Assembly (NCBI RefSeq): GCF_021513135.1
Contig: NZ_CP090980.1
Location: 868,001 to 932,000, forward strand
DNA from: Vibrio sp. SS-MA-C1-2
GTDB lineage: Bacteria > Pseudomonadota > Gammaproteobacteria > Enterobacterales > Vibrionaceae
Direction of reading: 5' to 3'
Length of the DNA stretch: 64,000 nt
Of the stretch, positions 32,640 to 40,826 are shown in pieces. Numbering within the stretch: the stretch's first letter is position 1; the number at the start of each line of letters is the position of its first letter. The notes under the pieces are model-generated. The model saw only the letters and a program-made list of their open reading frames with translations. It was not told the DNA's origin and did not search any database. Both the position numbers and the translations under genes were made by a program.

Positions 32640-35003
32640 TTACCGTGCTAGACTTTTATTTAATCTATCTACCACACCTTTTGGTGCAATAGGTGTTAAT
32701 TGTTCAATACATGCTCTGGCTTCATGCTGCTTATTCCGTATTAATACCTCACATAATGCGTAAAGATGTTGAGGTTGCTGACTAATTGAAAATGCATTTG
32801 TTAATGATCTTTTTGATTCATTAAGATTATAGTTTTCTTGAAATAACCCATAAACATATAAATATTGTGGGTTGATATTATTTAATTCTATAGATTTTTT
32901 TAAGTGTAATGCTGTTTTATCTACTAACTTTTGTCGATAATAAGCTAACCCTATTCGATAATGTAACTCTGCTGAATTCGGGTTATTTTTCACTCCTAAC
33001 AACAGGAATTTGAGCGCATCTGATTCATTCTTCTTCAAACGATAAATTTCAGAAAGCGATATATAACTATTAATATAATAAGGCTCTATAGATATTGCTC
33101 TTTTATAATAAAAAATAGCTTGTTCAACTTCACCTTGAGCACGATGAATATTTGCTAAATTAACATTGCCAAAACCTCTATCAAGATTAAATCTTTGAAT
33201 TTCGATATATTCTTGTAATGGTTTATGAATCTTATCTCTTTCAATTAATGTCATTTTTTGCCAGTCGCGTAATAAAGCACTTGCCGCATTAGTTCTAACA
33301 GCAAGAACTTCATCGTCTAACAAAGGTGATATTAGTGGCCAACGATCATCATAAGCGTATGGTTCCGAGCCCTTTATTGTTGCTAGTCGGACCAAACTAT
33401 CTTGATGTTTTACTCCACGTGCTAATGAAATTAAACTATTTTTACCTGGGTATCTGTTTAATCTTTCTATTGCTGAAGCATTAATTATTGGAGATTCAAC
33501 CTGATTTTGTGCAATGTATGCTAATGCATTAGTTGCTGCAGGGTTATTAACCCTATCAGCAGCAAAGGCTAATGCGAAATTTTTCTCCTCATCAAAATTG
33601 GAATGAGGAAACCATTGTTGTAATTGTTTACTAGCCCATTGATTATCTTTATCTTCATGACAAGAGGTACAGGCATTTGGTGCATTGGTTACCTCACTAA
33701 TATCTGGACGAGGTATTTTCCAGCTATGATCACGCCGCCCATCGACCTGCATATAAACAGTAGAAGACATATGACAATTACTACATTGAGAACCCGTAGA
33801 ATTGACTTTGTGAAAAGTATGATTTTCAGGTGTAAATTCAGAGGCTACATGACATTGTGTACAAAGAGCGGGTTCCGGTAATTTAGGTTTAGTTGTATGA
33901 GGGTTATGGCAATTACTACAAACAACACCACTTTCATGCATTTTAGACTGCAAGAATGATCCGTATACATAATCTTCATCATAAATTTGACCATCATCAT
34001 GATATAAAGAAGACGTTATCAAGCTTAGCTGATAACTGTCTAAAAAGTCACCATTCACATTGGCTTTATCTTCATTTAATTGAGTTCGACGACTATGACA
34101 TTGAGCACACATTTTAATTTGCGCTGTTGGATTAGTCTGTTGTGGATAAAGTGTATTTTCTCCTTCACGGTATAACCAGTGATTAACTGACTTTTTGATA
34201 CTTCGATCTAAGCCATAATTGTTTTCTTTATTAAATTCACTTTTATTTGGAATTTTTTCCTTTGCAAGCTCTATATGATTAGAACCAGGACCATGACATG
34301 CTTCACAACCTACATTAATTTCTGACCAAGTTGAATTATAACGATCTTGCTTATCATTATAATTTTTCCTTAAATTTGTTGAATGGCAATCAGCACACAT
34401 AAAATTCCAATTTTGACCAGTATTAAGCCAAAAGAAATTATTTTCAGGTGTCATCGTAGGGTAAAGATCATACCAACGTTGTCCACCCTCTTCTTTTGTT
34501 CTTGAGTCCCACGCCAGAGCAATAAGTTGAATTCTTCCATCTTCAAATTCGACCATGTATTGTTGTAAGGGATCAAAACCAAAAGTATAACTCACTTTGT
34601 ATTCCTTGATTTGCCCCATTTTGTTTGTAGTTGCTACCCAATATTCAGATCCTTTTCTAAAAAACTTATGTTCAACACCTCGACTGATTAAAGATGCATC
34701 ATTAAAATCACCTAAAACTGATGTTTTATCAGCATGACGCATTGACATATCATGGTCTGAACCTTTCCATTCTTTGTACTGACCTCTATGACAATCAATA
34801 CAACTTTCCGATCCAGTGTATAATAAGTTGGACTGTTGAATATTTGAAGGCGTTTTATTTATTTTAGATACGGGTGTTTTTAAATCTGCAGATATTGTTA
34901 CTGAGTGTATAGGTTCAGCTAATGATTTGTATGAAGATAAAATTATTATTATTATTATTATTAATAATAATAAAGAATGCATTTTATTAAAGGCTATATT
35001 CAT
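32640..35003 (-). CDS. Multihaem cytochrome c with TPR domain
   Basis: Eight CxxCH haem sites are visible: CIDCH (about residue 68), CADCH, CEACH, CAQCH, CSNCH, CTQCH, CSNCH and CTSCH. They sit in the N-terminal half and are followed by a HEAT-like stretch and TPR repeats (QAIFYYKRAISIEPYYINSY, then AELHYRIGLAYYRQKLV). The N-terminus is a membrane anchor or signal of Leu/Ile coded by a TTA/ATA trinucleotide run (34942-34973). A TTG at 35009 is possible, but the ATG at 35003, six bases after AAGGA, is preferred. Expected location is periplasmic; role is electron transfer with a protein-interaction domain. Partners and substrate are unknown. Confidence 0.9.
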   Translation of the reverse strand: MNIAFNKMHSLLLLIIIIIIILSSYKSLAEPIHSVTISADLKTPVSKINKTPSNIQQSNLLYTGSESCIDCHRGQYKEWKGSDHDMSMRHADKTSVLGDFNDASLISRGVEHKFFRKGSEYWVATTNKMGQIKEYKVSYTFGFDPLQQYMVEFEDGRIQLIALAWDSRTKEEGGQRWYDLYPTMTPENNFFWLNTGQNWNFMCADCHSTNLRKNYNDKQDRYNSTWSEINVGCEACHGPGSNHIELAKEKIPNKSEFNKENNYGLDRSIKKSVNHWLYREGENTLYPQQTNPTAQIKMCAQCHSRRTQLNEDKANVNGDFLDSYQLSLITSSLYHDDGQIYDEDYVYGSFLQSKMHESGVVCSNCHNPHTTKPKLPEPALCTQCHVASEFTPENHTFHKVNSTGSQCSNCHMSSTVYMQVDGRRDHSWKIPRPDISEVTNAPNACTSCHEDKDNQWASKQLQQWFPHSNFDEEKNFALAFAADRVNNPAATNALAYIAQNQVESPIINASAIERLNRYPGKNSLISLARGVKHQDSLVRLATIKGSEPYAYDDRWPLISPLLDDEVLAVRTNAASALLRDWQKMTLIERDKIHKPLQEYIEIQRFNLDRGFGNVNLANIHRAQGEVEQAIFYYKRAISIEPYYINSYISLSEIYRLKKNESDALKFLLLGVKNNPNSAELHYRIGLAYYRQKLVDKTALHLKKSIELNNINPQYLYVYGLFQENYNLNESKRSLTNAFSISQQPQHLYALCEVLIRNKQHEARACIEQLTPIAPKGVVDRLNKSLAR

Positions 35004-35134
35004 TATCAATCCTTGTTCTTAAGTACTTATCTCTAGTTTAAATTTATTTAACCACTAAGTAATATTAGTATAATAAATTGATTTTTTTAAACAAATTCAA
35101 ACAATAGATCCGACATTCCGCACCACATTTAGGC

Positions 35135-35754
35135 CATAGGTATCTACACAGATTGGTCATGTATTGAGCAATTGATTTGATTAGGGGAACTGATCTAAAG
35201 ATCAATGATCAAGAGAATTGACTCTTTTTTTACGTGTACTGATTATGACTCTTTTCGAACAACATCAACTTCCATGCTTCTTAGAATCAAGACTTTCTAA
35301 ACGTTATCAGACCATCATTATGGAACATATGACTGTGAATTCGACTAATGCCCCTGGCGCTAAATCATTAGAGCACCATACGCAATCTTGGGCTTCTACT
35401 CAAGCCACATGGCGCTTTTACCACAATGACAATGTGACCCTTCCTATGCTGAGCAGTCCGATGCTCGGACTAGCAAGATCTGGAGTAAAAGAGACGAAAA
35501 GTCGCTATGCCTTAATGGCGCATGACTGGTGTCATATCAATTTTTACAAACATCAAAGTAAGCTTGATAAGACTCAGATGTCCCATGTTTTGGATGTAGG
35601 GTACGAGTTACAAGCCTCTCTACTCGTTGATGCTGATTCGGGAGAGCCTATTTCTCCTGTAGGTCTTAACTTGCTGACTGAGAAGGGAATTTATCAATGC
35701 CGGTCTCAAGGCATTCAACCAAAACAAAGCCATCTGGACTCGCTGTTTGATAGC
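35135..35754 (+). mobile_element. IS4-family element, 5' half
   Basis: The tip CATAGGTATC and an intact transposase N-terminal frame from 35245 (MTLFEQHQLPCFLES) run to SHLDSLFDS, where a different element end joins. It is nearly identical to the 2463-3863 copy, so the truncation is recent. Confidence 0.88.
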
Positions 35755-35793
35755 CGCTGAAATATTGAAATCCACTTGAAACGTCGAAGAGCC
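35755..35793 (-). repeat. GGCTCTTCGACG tip abutting the WYL gene
   Basis: Only about 40 bases of the element's end remain, with the tip at 35793. The WYL gene's 5' end is missing exactly at this junction. Confidence 0.75.
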
Positions 35794-36568
35794 TTTTCTT
35801 TTACTCCATAGAATTCAATCAACACAATCAGAAGTGGTTGAACACTTTAAGTCGGGGCTCTCGGTGGCCTCTCGTGATATTAGTTTGTATAAAGAAATGG
35901 CCCCACAAAATTTGTATTACGATAATTCGGTTAAATGTTACTTTGCATCAGATGAATTTAAGCCACTTTTTTGTCATGACAACCAAAAGGCAATGAGTGA
36001 GTTAGTAACGCAGCTCTCCGGTACTGATACTATCATCGGGCAAATAGACTTACCCTTTGAAGCCCCATCTAAACTGATTATTCCAGATATTCATCATGTC
36101 GCGACAGTCTGTCGTGCCATTAAGAATGATAAGGCGCTAACAATGACGTATGTATCATTGTCGAGTGGTGAAAAAGAAAAGAAAGTTATCCCGCACTCCA
36201 TTATCGATAATGGGCTGCGCTGGCATATGCGTGCTTATGATTGTGAGCATCAAGCTTTTAGGGACTTTGTTTTGTCGATAATTAAATCTGTTGCTATCAA
36301 TGATGATGAGGTAAAGGACAATCAAAGAAAGCTCGCAGATAAGCAATGGATGCTGCTTCACCCAAAGAATGTAAAACACCTTGAAGCTATTGCCTTGGAT
36401 TACAGGATGGAGAATAACGTTTGCCATTTAGAAGTAAGAGCCGCACTAGCAGGGTATTTATTACGACGTTGGAATGTGGATTGTACCGCTGCAGCTTCGT
36501 CTACTGGTCAACAGTATCAGCTTTGGTTGAAAAATAAGCCTACACTTTATGGGGTGGAAAATGTTTAG
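35794..36568 (+). pseudogene. WYL-domain transcriptional regulator (BrxR/CapW-like), 5' end lost
   Basis: The frame is open from the IS tip: LLLHRIQSTQSEVVEHFKSG, then SVASRDISLYKEMAPQNLYY is the winged HTH. A WYL domain follows (ALTMTYVSLSSGE, then IPHSIIDNGLRWHMRAYD) and a C-terminal WCX-like part. This layout is that of the BrxR/CapW family, repressors found beside BREX, CBASS and other defence genes. About 20-30 N-terminal residues including the start are missing. The GTG at 35834 could start a shortened protein, but it would lack part of the DNA-binding domain. It most likely once controlled neighbouring defence genes. Confidence 0.75.
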
Positions 36569-37017
36569 CTTAAGTAATGAAAATTGTTAAAAACGAATAA
36601 AAAGGCTATTAAAATATTAATAGGTAACTAACAAAGTATCTGAAGTTCTCATAGAGGCTATTCATGAGAATGGACTGTGTTGGATGAGGATGGTTGTATG
36701 TGTCTGACTATAAAGTGTATTTTTTGATTTATTGGAATGTTATGGACTTGTAATTCGAATACCCTAGAAACCATTGAATAGTATGTGTGAGTTTAATAAT
36801 CGTAATTTATGGATTATTAATCCGTGAATTGATATCACAACTAGTTTATGATTAGTTAGAATCAATAAGTAGGCACTAAAAAGTTTTTTGGGATTTTATT
36901 TTGGAGATTTATTGTTAAATATCAATAGCTTGAATTAGCTTGACTTTCGTGTAGCTACTTAGAAGAATAATTCTGATTAGTACAATTTAATAGTTTAAAT
37001 TTTAGATGGTTAATATC
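36569..37017. other. Non-coding stretch between WYL and methyltransferase genes
   Basis: No gene is seen. It holds an inverted MITE copy (36869-36959) only 58 bases from the methyltransferase start, which may have replaced or altered the original promoter. Confidence 0.5.
36869..36959 (-). repeat. 91-bp MITE, copy 5, inverted
   Basis: On the minus strand it runs from AGTAGCTACACGAAAGTCAA to AACTTTTTAGTGCCTACT and is exactly 91 bases with TA on both sides (36867-36868, 36960-36961). It is diverged from copies 1-3. Confidence 0.85.
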
Positions 37018-37605
37018 ATGAGCATTACCAATCAATATTACAATAACAATGCTAAGGGTTTCTTTGACTCAACAGTAAATGTAAATGTCACTGAACTTTA
37101 TGAACAGTTCTTACCTCATGTACCTAATAATGGAACTATATTAGATGCGGGATGTGGCTCAGGTCGTGATAGTAAAAACTTCTTAAATTTAGGCTATCAA
37201 GTTACTGCTTTCGATGCGAGTGAATCATTAGTCAAATTGGCTAGTGAGTATTTGGGGTTAACTGTTTCTAAATCAACATTTAAGACATTTTCTGCTAAAA
37301 TAGCAAGCTTTGATGCTATATGGGCTTGTGCTTCTCTATTACACGTTCCAGACAAAGAGCTTCCAAGTGTTTTTTTGCGGCTAGGGAAATTATTAAAACC
37401 CAATGGTGTTTTTTACTGTTCATTTAAATATGGCGAGGGAGATAAGTTACGTAACGGTCGCCTTTTTACGGATATGAATGAGCAAAGTTTAGAGAGTATA
37501 ATTTTTAATTCGGCTTTAAAAGTTAAATGTACATGGGTGAGTTCGGATGCTAGACCAGAAAGAGAATCAGAACAATGGTTAAATGCTATCTTAATTAAGG
37601 ATTAA
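37018..37605 (+). CDS. Class I SAM-dependent methyltransferase
   Basis: About 195 residues. Motif I is ILDAGCGSGRDSKNFLNLGY, followed by VTAFDAS (motif II acidic residue) and IWACASLLHVPDKELPSVFL, a TehB/UbiE-type fold. The N-terminus NQYYNNNAKGFFDST resembles small methyltransferases found beside helicase genes. Substrate unknown; it lacks the NPPY/DPPY motif of adenine or N4-cytosine DNA methyltransferases, so small-molecule methylation is as likely as nucleic acid. The ATG at 37006 is possible, but 37018 gives the usual N-terminus. It forms a tight operon with the helicase (13-base gap). Confidence 0.85.
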   Translation: MSITNQYYNNNAKGFFDSTVNVNVTELYEQFLPHVPNNGTILDAGCGSGRDSKNFLNLGYQVTAFDASESLVKLASEYLGLTVSKSTFKTFSAKIASFDAIWACASLLHVPDKELPSVFLRLGKLLKPNGVFYCSFKYGEGDKLRNGRLFTDMNEQSLESIIFNSALKVKCTWVSSDARPERESEQWLNAILIKD

Positions 37606-37618
37606 TGGAGGTGTGACA

Positions 37619-40054
37619 GTGTCAATACAACCTTTGACTATTCAAGATAACTTACTTACTACGGGAGGGGATAATCCGTTATTACCACAGTTGATACATG
37701 CTATTAACAATGCGACAGAAATAGAAATTGCAGTATCTTTTATTCAGCCATCAGGGTTAGATTTATTATTACCAAGTATTCATGAAGCAATAGAGCAAAA
37801 AAAATCACACTCACGCCCTCTTAAATTAAAAGTATTAACTTCAGATTACTTACATATTACACATCCTATTGCTCTCCGTTCCCTTATGGATCTTGATGAT
37901 GATATCGAGGTTAAAATTTTTGTAACCACTAACCGCAGCTTCCACCTAAAGTCATATATATTCGTTTGTAATGATTCACCACAAACTTTTTTTAGTGGTT
38001 CTGCTTTTATTGGATCAAATAATATTAGTAAATCTGCATTAACAGACGGTTACGAATGGTGCCTTCGATTAGATTATTACCCCCCAGAGGATTCATTTTC
38101 TGCAATTCAATTTAATAGTATTCGTAAGGAATTCGGCTTGCTATTTGAACACCCTTGTTCAATAAAGCTTACTGATAAGTGGATTGATACTTACATTCAA
38201 CGCAGAAAGCCACCGAAACTATCTGTTATTGGTGATTCAACACTTTTAGATGAAGATGATTACACCCCTAATTTAGTTCAGTTAAATGCACTTGAGGCTC
38301 TTGCTCTTACTAGGTCTGAAGGAAATAGACGAGGGTTAGTCGTAATGGGTACAGGAATGGGAAAAACATGGCTTTCAGCATTTGATGCTAGACAATTAAA
38401 TGCTAAGCGTGTTTTATTTGTTGCTCATAGAGAAGAAATTCTAACTCAAGCATTAAATACGTTTGCTAAACTGTGGCCGGAAAAATCAGCTGGTTATTTT
38501 AATGGAAAGAACAAGGAACAAGATAAAGCTATGTTGTTTGCTTCGGTTCAAAGTATAGGTAAAGTTAAGCATTTGAATAAATTTGAACCTAATTACTTTG
38601 ATTATATTGTAGTTGATGAATTTCATCATGCTAGCACAGCTACATATTTAAACATTCTTAATCACTTTGAACCAGAGTTTTTGCTTGGGTTAACTGCAAC
38701 ACCAGAACGAACCGATCAAGCTAATATTTTATCACTTTGTCATGATAACTTAGTTTTTGAACGTAATTTAGTACATGGCATAGATGGGGGAATCCTTGTT
38801 CCATTTCATTATTTTGGAATTTGGGATAGTTCTGTTGATTATCAAGAAATTCCATGGCGTAATGGCAAATTTGATCCAAGTACTATTGATGCTCAGTTCG
38901 CTACAATACATAGAGCCGAGCATATATTCAAGCACTGGGAGTTGAAACATCAATCACGGACACTTGCTTTCTGTATTTCTCGAAGACACGCTGATTTCAT
39001 GGCTGAACAATTTAACAAGCGTTACTTTGAGCTGGGGTATAAAGCTCTGTCTGTACATAGTAGCTCTCCAACTAGACGGAATGAAGCGCTGTCTTTATTA
39101 GATAGAGGTGTTGTTCAAATACTTTTTACAGTTGACTTATTTAATGAAGGAACTGATTTGCCCTCTATTGATACTGTAATGATGCTTCGACCAACTGAGT
39201 CTAATATTATTTTTCTTCAACAGCTTGGACGTGGCTTACGTTGTCATGAAAATAAAAAACATTTGGTCGTATTAGATTTTATTGGTAATCACCGTTCATT
39301 TTTAAATAAACAAGAAGCTCTTGGCATTACATCTACTAAAGTTCATAACCAACATCGCGGAGTGTCTATTGCTAGTCCAAAGTTAGGAATTGGGTGCTTT
39401 ATTAATCTTGAACCTGAATTAGTTGATTTCTGGCAAGAATTGACCAAACAATTACGTTATACCGCTATTGATGACTTTAATAACCTTACTAATCACTTAG
39501 GACATAGACCAAGAGCCGTAGAATATTATCGTGCAGATTGTGATTTTAAGAAGGTGAATAAGCAACATGGGAGCTGGTTTAATATCGTTGCTACGATGTC
39601 TAATGATATATTGCTACAGAGATTAGTTGATCAGCATGGGGCTTTCTTTTTTAATGTTATACAAAAAATGAGTATGACGAAATGCTTTAAAGCTATTTTA
39701 TTAGAAGCTTATCTTGAACTTAATGGTTTTCTTACTCCTCCCTCGATTGAGAAACTCTCAATAAAAAGTTGGCATGTATTATCAAGGTACCCTAAGTTAA
39801 AGAACTCAGATCTAACAGAAAAGATGCAAGGAGTAGCAGCAAACTCTGTTAAATGGCAAAAATATTGGTTAGATAACCCAATTAATGCATTTATAGGTGG
39901 GAACACAGACAAAAATAATTCATGGTTTAGTAATGTTAATGATGTTCTAGTAGCAAATTTTGATATTGAACCAGAACTTACCCAGTACTTTAATGATGCG
40001 GTTAAAGAATTGGTAGATTTTCAAATAGCTAAATATACTGATAGACGGTCATGA
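37619..40054 (+). CDS. PLD-nuclease/SF2-helicase fusion
   Basis: An 811-residue protein. Residues 20-190 resemble a phospholipase-D-type nuclease domain (FHLKSYIF as the HxK box, then GSAFIGSNNISKSALTDGYE). Residues 225-560 are a superfamily 2 helicase: Walker A GTGMGKTW, DEFHH as the DEAH-like box, LGLTATPERTD as motif III, and QQLGRGLRCHENK as motif VI. The C-terminal 240 residues are not recognised. Proteins pairing PLD nuclease and helicase occur in DISARM-like and other defence loci, though this exact pair is not one I can name. A GTG at 37613 overlaps the GGAGG site; the GTG at 37619 is seven bases away and preferred. Likely acts on DNA. Confidence 0.88.
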   Translation: MSIQPLTIQDNLLTTGGDNPLLPQLIHAINNATEIEIAVSFIQPSGLDLLLPSIHEAIEQKKSHSRPLKLKVLTSDYLHITHPIALRSLMDLDDDIEVKIFVTTNRSFHLKSYIFVCNDSPQTFFSGSAFIGSNNISKSALTDGYEWCLRLDYYPPEDSFSAIQFNSIRKEFGLLFEHPCSIKLTDKWIDTYIQRRKPPKLSVIGDSTLLDEDDYTPNLVQLNALEALALTRSEGNRRGLVVMGTGMGKTWLSAFDARQLNAKRVLFVAHREEILTQALNTFAKLWPEKSAGYFNGKNKEQDKAMLFASVQSIGKVKHLNKFEPNYFDYIVVDEFHHASTATYLNILNHFEPEFLLGLTATPERTDQANILSLCHDNLVFERNLVHGIDGGILVPFHYFGIWDSSVDYQEIPWRNGKFDPSTIDAQFATIHRAEHIFKHWELKHQSRTLAFCISRRHADFMAEQFNKRYFELGYKALSVHSSSPTRRNEALSLLDRGVVQILFTVDLFNEGTDLPSIDTVMMLRPTESNIIFLQQLGRGLRCHENKKHLVVLDFIGNHRSFLNKQEALGITSTKVHNQHRGVSIASPKLGIGCFINLEPELVDFWQELTKQLRYTAIDDFNNLTNHLGHRPRAVEYYRADCDFKKVNKQHGSWFNIVATMSNDILLQRLVDQHGAFFFNVIQKMSMTKCFKAILLEAYLELNGFLTPPSIEKLSIKSWHVLSRYPKLKNSDLTEKMQGVAANSVKWQKYWLDNPINAFIGGNTDKNNSWFSNVNDVLVANFDIEPELTQYFNDAVKELVDFQIAKYTDRRS

Positions 40055-40262
40055 CACGAACAAGTTGACTCTATATTAAAATAACCTTTTACCAAGGAGG
40101 GTAATGCATATGGCTCAAATAGACGTAGTTTGTCGGTTTTTTTGTAGTCAAGAGACCGTTTAGTATCTATGACTTGAAAGGTAGATTAGTTATTTGTTAC
40201 ATCATTTTGAATTATTCTTTTTTTTCATCTAGTCTTAATAGAAGATTGATAGGGAAGAGAGG

Positions 40263-40826
40263 ATGATGCAACGCGATCTTGAAAAATTATTGATGAAAGA
40301 ACCTGAGGTTAAAATGGCGCTCATTGATGATATCAAAGTTGATCCTGATCTTCAGAATCTCATTCAAAAAGCAGATCCTGTTTCAGGAACACGATTGAGT
40401 TATGGAATATTGGATGTAAAGCCCGCATTATTGAATATTAGAGCCTATCAAAATATGATGCTGGCTTATCAATATCGTTCTCGTTATTACCTTCTTTCTG
40501 GATTTTTTACATATAAAGAGTTGCTTTATTGTTCCGCAAAAGAATACATCAATAAAGACTCATTATTTCCTATTGCTGTTTTTAATCAAAAACCACCACT
40601 ACATTTAAAGAGACAAATCTTTCTTAGTGAACTCACACATCATTTACTAAATCTTGGATTTACGAGTCATTCAAATGAAATAGGACATTATTTACAATCA
40701 TGGTTTAATGTCGATGAAGGGAAGCGGAGTTTATTTCAATCAAAAGAGTGGCAAAGCTTATACCCGCACATCACGACAAAAGCTGAACTTGCTCGACGTT
40801 TAAATATTTCAGAGCGAGGTTTATGA
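40263..40826 (+). CDS. Unknown protein, first gene of recombinase trio
   Basis: A 187-residue, mostly helical soluble protein; I do not recognise a family. The C-terminal KAELARRLNISERGL looks like half of a helix-turn-helix. It overlaps the next gene as ATGA, so the two are almost certainly translated together. In transposon Tn554 a small accessory protein accompanies two tyrosine recombinases; this could be an analogous factor, but that is by arrangement only. The start at 40263 follows an AAGAGAGG ribosome site, and a second ATG three bases on is also possible. Confidence 0.75.
   Translation: MMQRDLEKLLMKEPEVKMALIDDIKVDPDLQNLIQKADPVSGTRLSYGILDVKPALLNIRAYQNMMLAYQYRSRYYLLSGFFTYKELLYCSAKEYINKDSLFPIAVFNQKPPLHLKRQIFLSELTHHLLNLGFTSHSNEIGHYLQSWFNVDEGKRSLFQSKEWQSLYPHITTKAELARRLNISERGL

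Noticed and set aside
37018-40054. Calling the methyltransferase-helicase pair a classical restriction-modification system
   Set aside because: The methyltransferase lacks a DNA-methyltransferase catalytic motif (NPPY/DPPY or PC), and no specificity subunit is present.
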